The notes under the pieces are model-generated. The model was not told the origin of the DNA. It did no database searches and saw nothing but the letters and a program-made list of their open reading frames with translations. From NCBI GenBank assembly GCA_050734155.1, contig JBOHUD010000064.1, positions 62,001-126,000 of the forward strand: 64,000 nt of DNA, read 5' to 3'. This DNA is from Aeolococcus sp050734155 (lineage in GTDB: Bacteria > Chloroflexota > Dormibacteria > Aeolococcales > Aeolococcaceae). The position numbers and the translations under genes are program-made. This document shows, piece after piece, positions 25,149-33,740 of the stretch (positions within the stretch are counted from its first letter, which is position 1; every line of letters starts with the position of its first letter).

Positions 25149-26192
25149 TCAGGCAGCGGATGCCGCGGGCCGGTGGACGACCACCTGGAAGATGCCACCC
25201 AGATGGAGGCGGCGGTGGATGGCCGCGTACGCGCCGGCGCCGAGCGACAGCGAGAGCCCGGTCACCAGGGCGCGCTGGATGATGGCGGCTGCCCCCGCGC
25301 TCCCGTAGTCGACGCCGAGGAAGATCAGCAGCGCCGCAACGCTGGCCTCGTTCGCGCCCACCCCACCGGGGATCAGGCTGACCGCCCCACCCACGGTGGC
25401 CAGCGCCAGCACGAACGCCGCCTGCCACCAGCCGATGTGGCCGGGCGCCAAGCCCAGCACGATCAGCCAGAACGCGGTGACCGCCACCACCACCCGGGCA
25501 GCGTCGAGGATCGACAGCACCAGCGCGTCGGGGCGATGGAGCAGTGCCGCCGTCTGCTCCTGCAGCTCGTCGATGGCCGGCAGCAGCCGGTTGAGGACGG
25601 GGATGCGGGCCAGCAGATCGTGCACCCGGCAGAACACCGGCGACACCGTGAGGATGACCACGATGGCGGCAATTCCCACCGCCACCGGCACCACCGCGGC
25701 GAGCCCGTACCCGAGCGCGAGGATCGCCGGCAGCGCGGAGAGGATGAGAAACAGTGTGTAGGAGAGCTCCTGCACGGTGACCGTGGCCGCCACGATGCCG
25801 AAGTCGGTGCCAACGGCGGCACTGGCGAACGCCGCCCGGGTGAGATCCCCCAGTGGCACGATGGCGGTGATGGTCTGACCGGCCAGGTTGACGAGGATGG
25901 TGTCACGCAGGGTCAGATGGGTCCCCACGTCGCGGAGGAGGTAATGCCAGCGCACGCCCTGGAGGATGTAGACGAGGACCGAGAGCAGCATGATCGGGGC
26001 GATCAGTGCCAGCCGGAAGCCCGCCAGCGCATGCCCCACATGCCTGGGATCGAGGAAGAGGAGCACCCCGGCGATCGCCGCCAGCCCGATCACACCGGCG
26101 AGCAGGCGGCGGACCACGGCGGGCACCCCGTGCCCGGCGCGCGGCGCCTGGCCCAGCGGGGCGGACACCGGTGCCCGCGCCCTGTCAACCAT
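25149..26192 (-). CDS. Lysylphosphatidylglycerol synthase-type transmembrane protein (UPF0104 family)
   Basis: 347 residues with about 8 hydrophobic segments. ILQGVRWHYLLRDVG, PLGDLTRAAFASAAVGTDFG and SLIPGGVGANEASVAALLIFLGVDYG match the flippase-like integral membrane domain family (UPF0104, AglD/MprF N-terminal type). No C-terminal synthase domain is present, so it may move a lipid rather than aminoacylate one. The neighbouring glycosyltransferases suggest envelope glycolipid work (inference). Confidence 0.85.
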   Translation of the reverse strand: MVDRARAPVSAPLGQAPRAGHGVPAVVRRLLAGVIGLAAIAGVLLFLDPRHVGHALAGFRLALIAPIMLLSVLVYILQGVRWHYLLRDVGTHLTLRDTILVNLAGQTITAIVPLGDLTRAAFASAAVGTDFGIVAATVTVQELSYTLFLILSALPAILALGYGLAAVVPVAVGIAAIVVILTVSPVFCRVHDLLARIPVLNRLLPAIDELQEQTAALLHRPDALVLSILDAARVVVAVTAFWLIVLGLAPGHIGWWQAAFVLALATVGGAVSLIPGGVGANEASVAALLIFLGVDYGSAGAAAIIQRALVTGLSLSLGAGAYAAIHRRLHLGGIFQVVVHRPAASAA

Positions 26193-26268
26193 CGGCGATC
26201 TGCCTCATCGATCCATCCTATGTGGTCGTCAGCCTTCCGTCAGCTTGGGCCCTGCACCATGGTGAGTG

Positions 26269-27252
26269 ATGAACGATGAGCGCGCCGAGAGTGCCGCAGC
26301 GGCGCCCGTCCACGCACCGCCCCGCCCCCCGGCGGCAGCGGCCGCCTGGACGCCCCACCGGCCCCCGCCGCCACGCCCGCCCGGTGGTGGCGGGGGCCTG
26401 CGGTCGCGACGCGGGCGCGGCGCGGCGGCGATCGCCGGCGTGCTCATCGCAGGGGTGGTGGTCGGCGGTGCCGTCGGCCTCCTGACCCGCGGCGGCCAAC
26501 CCGCCGCCCCGAGCCGGACCGCTCACGGGTCATCCGCACCGCCGGCGGCGGTGCGGGCACGCGCCATCTACAGCCAGGCGCTGGCCGCCATGCGCCGCTC
26601 GGCCGGCTTCCACTATGTGGCCAGGTCCTCCGGAGGCGGCTCAACGCAGACCATCGTTGGTGACGCCGGCCAGAACCACGGCCGCCAGGTGATCACCGTC
26701 GACGCCGCCGCGGGTCGGGAGCAGTTCACCCTGGTCCTGGTCAGCGGCACTGTGTACTTCGAGGGCAACGTCCCCGCTCTCGAGGACCAGCTCGGCGTGC
26801 CCGCGGCCGGCGCGCCGGGCCTGGATGGCAAGTGGGTCTCCGTGTCCAGCCAGGACGGTCCGTTCAGCGTGGTCGCGCCGGGGATCGTGGTCGCCGACCA
26901 GGCGCAGGAGACGGCTCTGGTCCCGACCTCGACAACCTCGATCACCGTGGCCGGGGGCGCCGGCGCGACGCGGATCGCCGGCAGCGTGCCGCCCCAGCAG
27001 GGCGGTCCGGCGGGGACGGGTCACCTCGACGTCGCCGCGGGCTCGCACCTGCCCATCTCGTATGCCACCACCGTGAGCGGTGGCGGGGCGACGGCAACCA
27101 GCACGACCACCTTCAGCGGCTGGGGGACGGTGGCAGCTGCGACGGCACCGGCAGGAGCCGTCGCCTGGTCGACGCTGGGCGCCACGGCACCGCCCGGCGG
27201 CTATGGCAGCGGGGGGGCGGGGGTGGCACCGTCACCGACGCCGCAGTCCTAG
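26269..27252 (+). CDS. Single-pass membrane protein with exported domain, unknown function
   Basis: 327 residues. The N-terminal 50 are Pro/Ala/Gly-rich and cytoplasmic, then one helix (AAAIAGVLIAGVVVGGAVGLL, about 51-71). The exported part (from about 95) has FHYVARSSGGGSTQTIVGDAG, FTLVLVSGTVYFEGNVPAL and GKWVSVSSQDGPF, the look of the LppX/LprG-like lipoprotein fold (tentative). The end is Gly/Ser/Pro-rich. ATG 26269 directly follows an in-frame GTG. Confidence 0.6.
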   Translation: MNDERAESAAAAPVHAPPRPPAAAAAWTPHRPPPPRPPGGGGGLRSRRGRGAAAIAGVLIAGVVVGGAVGLLTRGGQPAAPSRTAHGSSAPPAAVRARAIYSQALAAMRRSAGFHYVARSSGGGSTQTIVGDAGQNHGRQVITVDAAAGREQFTLVLVSGTVYFEGNVPALEDQLGVPAAGAPGLDGKWVSVSSQDGPFSVVAPGIVVADQAQETALVPTSTTSITVAGGAGATRIAGSVPPQQGGPAGTGHLDVAAGSHLPISYATTVSGGGATATSTTTFSGWGTVAAATAPAGAVAWSTLGATAPPGGYGSGGAGVAPSPTPQS

Positions 27253-27283
27253 CCAGGCCGCGCAGACCGCTCGGGAGCAGCTG

Positions 27284-27295
27284 GAACGTACGTTC
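27284..27295. promoter_or_regulatory. 12-bp perfect palindrome GAACGTACGTTC at a promoter
   Basis: The palindrome covers the -35 region of the TACAAT promoter at 27304-27309. It is a probable operator for a dimeric repressor controlling the acyl-CoA synthetase gene. The regulator is not known. Confidence 0.5.
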
Positions 27296-27303
27296 GTGGC
27301 CGG

Positions 27304-27309
27304 TACAAT
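27304..27309 (+). promoter_or_regulatory. -10 element TACAAT upstream of the acyl-CoA synthetase
   Basis: The box lies 9 nt downstream of the palindrome. Seven nt later an ATG opens a 13-codon frame (27317-27358), which ends just before the GTG at 27363 in the synthetase frame. Confidence 0.5.
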
Positions 27310-27316
27310 CGCGCCA

Positions 27317-27358
27317 ATGACGTGGGGGGTCGCGCATCGCCGGGCGGATGGGCTGTGA
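27317..27358 (+). CDS. Possible 13-codon leaderless upstream frame
   Basis: Reads MTWGVAHRRADGL then TGA. Its ATG is 7 nt after TACAAT, the same spacing as other leaderless genes in this window. It overlaps ATG 27348 of the synthetase in another frame and stops 4 nt before GTG 27363. It may serve as a translational coupling or attenuating leader. Evidence is positional only. Confidence 0.3.
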   Translation: MTWGVAHRRADGL

Positions 27359-29093
27359 GCCTGTGAACGTGAAGGCCGACCCCGGCCCGGCGGCGAGCGC
27401 CGCGGCGTTCCGCGCGGCCCGAGCATCCCTGCTCAGCTGGCGCGACGACTACCAGACGGCCTATCGCGACTTCCGCTGGCCGGTCCTGACGGAGTTCAAC
27501 TGGGCGCTGGACTGGTTCGACCAGCTGGCGCAGGACCCGATCACGTCGTCGCAGCCTGCTCTGTGGATCGCGACCGCGGATGGGAGCGACACCCGGCTCT
27601 CCTTCGCTGAGCTCTCCGCACGGTCGAACCAGGTGGCCAACTGGCTGGTGGACGCCGGCGTGGGTCGCGGCGACCGATTGATCCTCATGCTCGACAACCG
27701 AGTCGAGCTGTGGGAGACCCTGCTCGCCGGCATCAAGCTCGGCGCGGTCCTGATCCCGGCGAGCACGCTGCTGACCGCCGCCGATCTTCACGATCGAGTC
27801 CAGCGCGGCAATGCCCGTCACGTCGTGACCAGCGCCCAGAAGGTCGAGACATTCGCCGGCGTCGCCGGCGACTACACCAGAATCTGCGTCGGCGCGCCCG
27901 TCGACGGCTGGCTGGACTATGCGCAGACGTCGTCTGCGTCGCCCGTCTTCACGCCCGGCGGCGTCACCAATGCCTCGGATCCACTCCTGCTCTACTTCAC
28001 ATCCGGCACCACGGCGCAGCCCAAGCTGGTCGAGCACACTCACGCCTCCTACCCGGTGGGCCACCTGTCCACCATGTACTGGATCGGGTTGGAGCCCGGC
28101 GACATCCACCTCAACATCTCCTCTCCGGGATGGGCCAAGCACGCTTGGAGCAACGTCTTCGCCCCCTGGAACGCGGGCGCCACGGTGCTCATCCACAGCT
28201 ACGAGCGATTCGATGCGGCCGGCCTGCTGGCGGTGATGGATCGCTGTCGGGTCACCAGCTTCTGCGCCCCGCCGACGGTCTGGAGGATGCTCATCCAGAG
28301 CGACCTGAGGGGGTTGCGCCGGCCGCCCCGCAAGGTGGTCGGTGCCGGCGAGCCGCTCAACCCCGAGGTGATCGCCAAGGTCGAGCAGGCCTGGGGCGTC
28401 ACCATCCGCGATGGCTTCGGCCAGACGGAGACGACGGTGGCCATCGCCAACACGCCCGGGCAGGCGGTGAAGCCGGGGTCGATGGGCCGACCCGTTCCGG
28501 GCTATGCGATCGCGCTCGTCGACCCGGTCACCGGCGAGCTGGGCGACGAGGGGGAGATCTGCCTGGACCTCGCCCGGCGCCCGCTGGGTCTGATGGTGGG
28601 ATACCGTGGCGATGACGAGCACGGCAGCGATGCGATGCGAGGTGGCTACTACCACACCGGCGATGTGGCATCGCGCGACGGCGACGGGTACATCACCTAC
28701 GTGGGGCGTGCCGACGACGTCTTCAAGGCGTCGGATTACCGCATCTCCCCGTTCGAGCTGGAGAGCGTGCTGCTCCAGCACGAGGCCGTCGCCGAGGCGG
28801 CGGTCGTGCCCTCGCCCGACCCGGTGCGGCTCGCCGTGCCCAAGGCGTTCATCGTTCTCGCGACCGGTCATCCCCCATCGCCGGGGACGGCGCTCTCGAT
28901 CCTCCTCTTCAGCCGTGACCACCTGGCTCCCTACAAGCGGATCCGGCGCTTGGAGTTCAGCGAGCTCCCCAAGACCATCTCGGGGAAGATTCGCCGGGTC
29001 GAGCTGCGCCAGCGTGAGCAGCAGCGGGCGGATCCTGGCGATGCCACCGTCGAGTACCGCGAGGAGGACTTCGAGGAGCTCGCCGGGAGCTGA
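27348..29093 (+). CDS. AMP-forming acyl-CoA synthetase (medium-chain/benzoate-CoA ligase type)
   Basis: 581 residues of the ANL superfamily. It activates a carboxylic acid with ATP and transfers it to CoA. YFTSGTTAQPKLVEH is the phosphate-binding loop, DGFGQTETT the A5 motif, YYHTGDVASRDGDGYITYVGRADDVFKASDYRIS the hinge and A8 region, and PKTISGKIRRVELR holds the A10 catalytic Lys. Order and length fit medium-chain acyl-CoA synthetases. The start is ATG 27348 or GTG 27363; the latter would place MNVKADPG first. Neither has a clear ribosome site. The substrate is unknown. A palindrome and promoter lie upstream. Confidence 0.88.
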   Translation: MGCEPVNVKADPGPAASAAAFRAARASLLSWRDDYQTAYRDFRWPVLTEFNWALDWFDQLAQDPITSSQPALWIATADGSDTRLSFAELSARSNQVANWLVDAGVGRGDRLILMLDNRVELWETLLAGIKLGAVLIPASTLLTAADLHDRVQRGNARHVVTSAQKVETFAGVAGDYTRICVGAPVDGWLDYAQTSSASPVFTPGGVTNASDPLLLYFTSGTTAQPKLVEHTHASYPVGHLSTMYWIGLEPGDIHLNISSPGWAKHAWSNVFAPWNAGATVLIHSYERFDAAGLLAVMDRCRVTSFCAPPTVWRMLIQSDLRGLRRPPRKVVGAGEPLNPEVIAKVEQAWGVTIRDGFGQTETTVAIANTPGQAVKPGSMGRPVPGYAIALVDPVTGELGDEGEICLDLARRPLGLMVGYRGDDEHGSDAMRGGYYHTGDVASRDGDGYITYVGRADDVFKASDYRISPFELESVLLQHEAVAEAAVVPSPDPVRLAVPKAFIVLATGHPPSPGTALSILLFSRDHLAPYKRIRRLEFSELPKTISGKIRRVELRQREQQRADPGDATVEYREEDFEELAGS

Positions 29094-29187
29094 GCCGCGC
29101 TGATCCCCTGGCGGCGCCTCGGGATCAACCGCGCTACGGGGGTGTCACGCAGCGGAATCTGCCACGACCAGTCGAGATGATTCGCGG

Positions 29188-30795
29188 GTGACATCCTCGC
29201 GCGTCCTGTCGCCCCGCACAGAGCGCCCAGCGGTCCAGCCTGGTGGCGTCGGTGACATCCCCGGGGCCGCGCCGCGCTGGTTGACGTTGCCACGGTGGGG
29301 TCTGGCGGTGGTCTACGGGCTGCCGATTCTGGTGATCGCACTGCTGGCGATCGTCACGTTGCGCGCGGGCGGAGCGCCGCAGGACGAGGGGGCCCTGCTG
29401 GTCTACGCGGATCGCGTCCTGCACGGCGCAGTGGCTCACCGTGACTTCGCCACGTACTACGGGCCCGGCATGCCCTGGGTGCTGGCGGGTGCGTTCCTGT
29501 TCGCCGGGCACCAGGTCATCGTCGAACGCCTGGTGGGCATGACCCTCGAATGGTTGCTGGTGGTGGGCATGACGGCGATGGGACTGCGGTTTGGCAGGGC
29601 TGCCGGCCTGCTTGCGGGTGTCCTGTCAGCAGTGGCCATCGGGGCCGTCGGGGTGCCGGTCGCCAGCCCGTGGCTCGCCGCCCTTGCCCTGGGGCTGCTC
29701 TCCCTGGTGGTGGCCACGTCGCCAGGCTCGCCGCGATGGCGGTCCACGTGGCGATACGCGCTGGCGGGTGTCCTGGGGGCGCTCGCGCTGATCTTCAGGA
29801 TCGACTTCGCGATGGTCGCCGGGTTGTCCATCATCCCGGTGTTGGTGGCACGGCGACGAGCGGCGTGGTGCTACCTGGGAGGAGCGGCGGTCGGTCTCCT
29901 GCCCCTGGCCGTGCACGTGGCGATCGCCTCGCCCGCCAGGGTGTTCAACCTGGTGGTTGTGGACGGCCTGTTCGACACGTCGGCGGCGCGCCGCCTCCCG
30001 CTCCCTCCTGGGGACTCGGCCGCACGGGTCCAGTTGATGCTCCTCCTTGTGAGCGCGGCCATCAGCGTGCTCGCGGCAGCCCTGGCCTGGCGGCGCTCCC
30101 CCCGCACCGAGCGCACACGTCTCCTCGGCGCGGCCACGCTCCTGGTCCTGGCGATACTGCCCGAGACCCTGCAGCGCGCGGACACCGCCCACCTGCTGCC
30201 GGCCATGTCGGTGTCGGTGGGGCTCCTCGCGGTGTCGGCCCAGGTGGTTGCCGCGCATCTGCGCTGGCGGCTCACCCCGGCGCGGACGACCCTGGCCCGC
30301 GGCGTGTGCATCGCATTGACCCTGCTGGCGACGGCGCCGGGGATTGAGCAGGCGCCGTCAGTGTCCGTGAGCAATGGGCATCGGTCGTTTCCCCTCACCC
30401 CCGTGGATGCCCCGGGCCCGGCTCAAACGGTTCTGGCGTACGTCGATCGCATCACCCGGCCCGGCCAGCGACTCTTCGTGGGCCCCCTGGACATGCGCCG
30501 CACCAACTCCACGGCGACATACCTTTACTTCCTGCTTCCCCAGCTGTCGCCGGCGACGTACTACCTCGAGATGGAGCCAATGGTCGGCAATGGGCCTGGG
30601 TCGCAACTCGCGGCGAACGTGGCCAGCGCCGACGTTCTGCTGCTCACCAGCGAATGGGACCACTGGTCCGAGGCCAATCAGTCAGCGTCCTTCTACGGAT
30701 CCGATCTCCCCAACGCCGTGGTCAGAACGTCGTTCTGCCTGCGCCTTCACGACGGGGTCTTCTGGGTCTACACGCGGTGCGGTACGGCGGCGTAG
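29188..30795 (+). CDS. Multi-membrane glycosyltransferase-like protein (GT39-like)
   Basis: 535 residues with about 11 hydrophobic segments. The first exported loop has GGAPQDEGALLVYADRVLHG with the acidic DE pair, then FATYYGPGMPWVLAG. Both resemble GT-C mannosyl/arabinosyltransferase-like proteins. A soluble C-terminal region begins near VDRITRPGQRLFVGP. GTG 29188 has only a weak ribosome site. It is the third such protein in 9 kb. Function in cell-surface glycan assembly is inferred from fold only. Confidence 0.7.
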   Translation: MTSSRVLSPRTERPAVQPGGVGDIPGAAPRWLTLPRWGLAVVYGLPILVIALLAIVTLRAGGAPQDEGALLVYADRVLHGAVAHRDFATYYGPGMPWVLAGAFLFAGHQVIVERLVGMTLEWLLVVGMTAMGLRFGRAAGLLAGVLSAVAIGAVGVPVASPWLAALALGLLSLVVATSPGSPRWRSTWRYALAGVLGALALIFRIDFAMVAGLSIIPVLVARRRAAWCYLGGAAVGLLPLAVHVAIASPARVFNLVVVDGLFDTSAARRLPLPPGDSAARVQLMLLLVSAAISVLAAALAWRRSPRTERTRLLGAATLLVLAILPETLQRADTAHLLPAMSVSVGLLAVSAQVVAAHLRWRLTPARTTLARGVCIALTLLATAPGIEQAPSVSVSNGHRSFPLTPVDAPGPAQTVLAYVDRITRPGQRLFVGPLDMRRTNSTATYLYFLLPQLSPATYYLEMEPMVGNGPGSQLAANVASADVLLLTSEWDHWSEANQSASFYGSDLPNAVVRTSFCLRLHDGVFWVYTRCGTAA

Positions 30796-30875
30796 CCACG
30801 GCCGTCTTCCGGCATCATCGACCGGCGCTTCCCGGAGCCCGCCGCGGCGGCGTCCTGGCCAGGCGATGAGCCCGC

Positions 30876-30907
30876 TTGACTCGGTACCTGGATACCGGGT
30901 CTATGCT
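30876..30907 (+). promoter_or_regulatory. MerR-type promoter and operator of the mercury-type merR
   Basis: TTGACT (30876-30881) and TATGCT (30902-30907) are separated by 20 bp, longer than the normal 17, as in promoters activated by MerR proteins. Between them lies the dyad CGGTA-N6-TACCG. TATGCT is 7 nt before ATG 30915, so the message is leaderless and self-regulated. Confidence 0.75.
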
Positions 30908-30914
30908 CGCGCCC

Positions 30915-31346
30915 ATGAGAACCGGGCAGGTTGCCACCCAGGCTGGGGTCAACACCCAGACCCTGCGCTACTACGAGCGCCGCGGCCTGCTGAGGGAGCC
31001 GCCCAGGCGCGACTCCGGCTACCGCGTCTACCCCGCGGACGCGGTGCGGATTGTGCGGTTCATCAAGCACGTCCAGGAGCTCGGTTTCACCCTGGCTGAG
31101 ATCGAGACCCTGCTCCACCTGGCCGCCGGCGGCCCAGAGAGCTGCGAGGCGGTGCAGGCCATGGCGACTCAGAAGATCGGCGACCTGGAGCGCCGCCTGG
31201 CGTCGCTGCGCCACATGCGCTCCTCGCTGCAGCGCCTGGTTGCGACATGCTCGCGGCCTCGTGATCAACGTGATTGCCCGCTGTTGCGTGCCATTGACGC
31301 TGACGACGGCTGCATCTGTGCTGTCAAAGACGGGGCTGACGCATGA
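30915..31346 (+). CDS. merR: MerR-family regulator with the mercury-type three-cysteine site
   Basis: 143 residues. The N-terminal helix-turn-helix is QVATQAGVNTQTLRYYERRGLL with SGYRVYPADAVRIVRFIKHVQELGF, followed by a dimerisation helix. Cys77, Cys112 and Cys121 have spacings of 35 and 9 residues, identical to the Hg(II) ligands Cys82, Cys117 and Cys126 of Tn501 MerR, with the same context (C-S-R-P-R-D-Q-R-D-C-P-L). Two further Cys (133, 135) close the protein. It overlaps the next gene by 4 nt (ATGA). Hg(II) response is well supported; the operon lacks merA in this window. Confidence 0.9.
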   Translation: MRTGQVATQAGVNTQTLRYYERRGLLREPPRRDSGYRVYPADAVRIVRFIKHVQELGFTLAEIETLLHLAAGGPESCEAVQAMATQKIGDLERRLASLRHMRSSLQRLVATCSRPRDQRDCPLLRAIDADDGCICAVKDGADA

Positions 31347-31624
31347 GCATCGACCTCTTCTACTTCCGAGGATGCCCGCATGTCGCCGCTGCCCGCGAGA
31401 CGTTGCGCGCGTGCCTGGAATCGTCCGGACTGCGCGAGGCGATCCGCGAGCACGAGGGCGCGTACCCGTCGCCGACCGTCGAGGTCGACGGGGTCGATGT
31501 CATGGGTGCGCCGGCTGAGGGTGGCGCGGCCTGCCGGCTGGATGTGCCAACCCCTGAGCGCCTCCGAGTGGCGCTCAGCGCACGCGCCAACGACTCGGCC
31601 GGAACCGGCCCCGCTGGTAGCTGA
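31343..31624 (+). CDS. Small thioredoxin-fold thiol protein of the mercury operon
   Basis: 93 residues. LFYFRGCPHVAAARETLRACL has the thioredoxin-fold first strand and a Cys-Pro at the helix start (Cys11), SPTVEVDGVDV has the cis-Pro (Pro44), and further Cys are at 24 and 64. Similar small proteins are common in mer and arsenic gene clusters, where they may pass the metal or reduce a disulfide. No signal peptide, so cytoplasmic. Co-translated with merR (ATGA overlap). Exact reaction unknown. Confidence 0.75.
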   Translation: MSIDLFYFRGCPHVAAARETLRACLESSGLREAIREHEGAYPSPTVEVDGVDVMGAPAEGGAACRLDVPTPERLRVALSARANDSAGTGPAGS

Positions 31625-31633
31625 CGCATCGAC

Positions 31634-32038
31634 GTGAAGGTACAGGGCAGCAGCAACCCGCGGAGCCAGAGAGATCTCCTTCATGGTTGGTCGGGAGTCG
31701 TGGGGCTGTGGGTCCTGCCCATCGTGATCCTGAATGCGGCCAACGCCCTCTACAACGGCCATCACATCTCGTTCGCCCTCCAGGGGGTGATCCAGACGGC
31801 GTGCACCCTCTGGATCGGCACCGCCTGTTTCGCGAATGGCCGTCGCTGCGGCCGCGTTCATTGCAGGATCGACGGGATCCTTCTGCCGCTGCTGAGCGTG
31901 GTGGGGATCGTGAACGTACTCAACGTCATCTCCTTCAATTGGAGCGTGTACGGGGACGCCTTCAATGCGATTGTGGTCCTGAGCTTCGTGGCGGAGTATG
32001 TCGACAACCGGCTGCAGCACACGGCGAGGTCGGGGTAG
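31634..32038 (+). CDS. Cys-rich four-helix membrane protein, candidate Hg(II) transporter
   Basis: 134 residues with four hydrophobic segments (about 19-40, 46-66, 81-101, 108-128). Cys57, Cys65, Cys72 and Cys77 cluster at the end of helix 2 and the following loop, with the motif RRCGRVHCRIDG. Mercury permeases (MerT, MerC, MerF) also place Cys pairs in and beside helices; this one is not clearly any of them. Similar CGR-x-HC membrane proteins occur in other mer loci, as far as I recall. GTG 31634 starts 9 nt after the previous stop. Transport of Hg(II) is inferred from operon and cysteines. Confidence 0.65.
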   Translation: MKVQGSSNPRSQRDLLHGWSGVVGLWVLPIVILNAANALYNGHHISFALQGVIQTACTLWIGTACFANGRRCGRVHCRIDGILLPLLSVVGIVNVLNVISFNWSVYGDAFNAIVVLSFVAEYVDNRLQHTARSG

Positions 32039-32129
32039 GTCCGCTTCCTCAATGGCGGCCGAGGGTACGCGGGGCCGCTCGCCCGCTCCGACGGGTGCGA
32101 GCGTGGTCTACTACGGGTGAGGAGGCTCG

Positions 32130-32954
32130 GTGGTGAGGAAGTCAGTCGATCTTTCGCACGACAACGGCTCGGGGCGATCTCTGCGCGTGCTGGTCAAGCC
32201 TGGCGAGGGCATCCCCGCCGGAGCGCCCCGAACGGCCGCCGACGGAGGGCCCTACACATTTCGCGCAAGCACGACCAACTTCCGCGTCTCCTACGAGGAC
32301 GCGCTGGGTGCCAACGGCGCGGTCCTCGCCGACGCCGTCCTGGCGACGTGTGAGGCCGACTACGCCACCCTGCGCACCTGGTTTGCAGGTCTGACGCCGG
32401 GCGGTCTGCCGTTCACCGTCTTCGTGGTCGCCGGCACATTCGGCGCCTACCATGCCACCTGCGCCGCAACGGAGCTCCACCTCGCTGCTTTCGATGGCAC
32501 CAACGCTGACCTGGTGCGCATGCTGATGGTCGCCGAGGCCGACGAGGTCATGATGGCGGCGCAGAACGTCGGCTGGGATTGTGGCTACAGCCACGGCGAG
32601 GGACTCTCGCGGGTGCTCTCCACCGAACTCTATCCAGCTCAGCTCGACGGCTTCGCCACAGCCGCCAGCTGGTTGGACTCGAACCGAACCGACTGGGTGA
32701 GCACCACCGAGCAGACCGACCAGAACTATGTGTCGATCGGGTGTGCGACGCTGTTCCTCAACTATCTGCGCAACCAGCTCGGCCACAGCCTCACCGCCAT
32801 CGTGGGAGCAGGCGCGCCCACCCTGGCTCAGGTCTACACCAACCTCAGCGGCAGCACCGATGCCTTCGCTCCCTTCAACGCGCTGCTCCAGCGGCGGTTT
32901 CCTCTCGGCCGGCCGAGCGGTCTCACCACCGACAATCCCTTTCCCATCCAGTAG
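32130..32954 (+). CDS. Conserved hypothetical protein with a GWDCGYSHGEGLSR motif
   Basis: 274 residues, no signal peptide. FTVFVVAGTFGAYHATC, MLMVAEADEVMMAAQNVGWDCGYSHGEGLSRVLSTELYP, TDQNYVSIGCATLFLNYLRNQLG and PSGLTTDNPFPI at the C-terminus belong to a widespread uncharacterised bacterial family that I recall only as hypothetical. The helix before GWDCG sits where gluzincin proteases carry HExxH, but no zinc motif is present. GTG 32130 or 32133 follows GGAGG. Immediately downstream is a degraded phosphoesterase. Confidence 0.75.
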   Translation: MVRKSVDLSHDNGSGRSLRVLVKPGEGIPAGAPRTAADGGPYTFRASTTNFRVSYEDALGANGAVLADAVLATCEADYATLRTWFAGLTPGGLPFTVFVVAGTFGAYHATCAATELHLAAFDGTNADLVRMLMVAEADEVMMAAQNVGWDCGYSHGEGLSRVLSTELYPAQLDGFATAASWLDSNRTDWVSTTEQTDQNYVSIGCATLFLNYLRNQLGHSLTAIVGAGAPTLAQVYTNLSGSTDAFAPFNALLQRRFPLGRPSGLTTDNPFPIQ

Positions 32955-33740
32955 GGACAACTCTCACCCAGCTCTACTTTGGGACCTACCGGGCGCCAAC
33001 GGCCTGCCGGCGACGAACGGCCACTTCACGGTGTGCAACCCCGACCCGGTTGTCGGCCGTTGCGTCGCCCCGTACCACGACCCGGCGGATGTGAACGGTG
33101 GCGGTCCCCACGGTGCGTCCAACTTCGTGGCCGACGTCGACGGCGCCAGGATGGACGGATTCCAGGCATCGGCCGAGAAGGGCAGGCGCGGCTGTGGCAA
33201 TGCCAACGACCCCACCTGCACCAATGCGACGGCCCCGGACGTCGAACTGCCCGGCGGCGCCGCAGAGGGCGAGCACTCCCGGGATCTGGAACCCGCTGCC
33301 GCGCTTCGACGACGTCAAGCTCGATGGTCAGCTCGGCAACGTGCAGGACCTCAACAACTTCACCAGCCAGGCGAGGAACGGCACGCTCCCGGCCGTTCCT
33401 GGCTGGCGCCCAGTGGGAGCGTCAGCGAGCATCCGCCGGGTGCGGTTAGCTGCTGGTCAATGCCGTGATGCGGGGCCCTGACTGGAACAGCACCGCCATC
33501 TTCCTCACCTGGGACGACTGGGGTGGCTTCTACGACCACGTGGTGCCGCCGGTCGTCGACGCCCAGGGGTACGGCCTGCGCGTCCCCAGTATCGTCATCA
33601 GCGCGTACGCCAAGAAGGGCTACATCGACCACCAGACGCTCTCGTTCGATGCCTTCGCCAAGTTCATCGAAGACGACTTCCTGGGTGGCCAGAGGCTTGA
33701 TCCGGCGACCGACGATGGGGTGATTCCGGCGGCTCCACAG
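32955..33740 (+). pseudogene. Degraded phospholipase C/acid phosphatase-type phosphoesterase
   Basis: Fragments of a phosphoesterase family protein lie in order but in three frames. YFGTY then, one frame away, PGANGLPATNGHFTVCNP with CVAPYHDPADVNGGGPHG and DGARMDGFQASAEKG; then FDDVKLDGQLGNVQDLNNF; then NSTAIFLTWDDWGGFYDHVVPP and PSIVISAYAKKGYIDHQTLSFDAF. At least three frameshifts occur. The middle third, normally about 200 residues between PDV and the FDDV region, is deleted. No start or signal peptide remains. The gene is dead, or assembled from a badly decayed copy. Confidence 0.8.

Noticed and set aside
27249..28922. A 557-codon minus-strand frame opposite the acyl-CoA synthetase
   Set aside because: The plus strand has all ANL motifs in order; the antisense frame has no recognisable domain.
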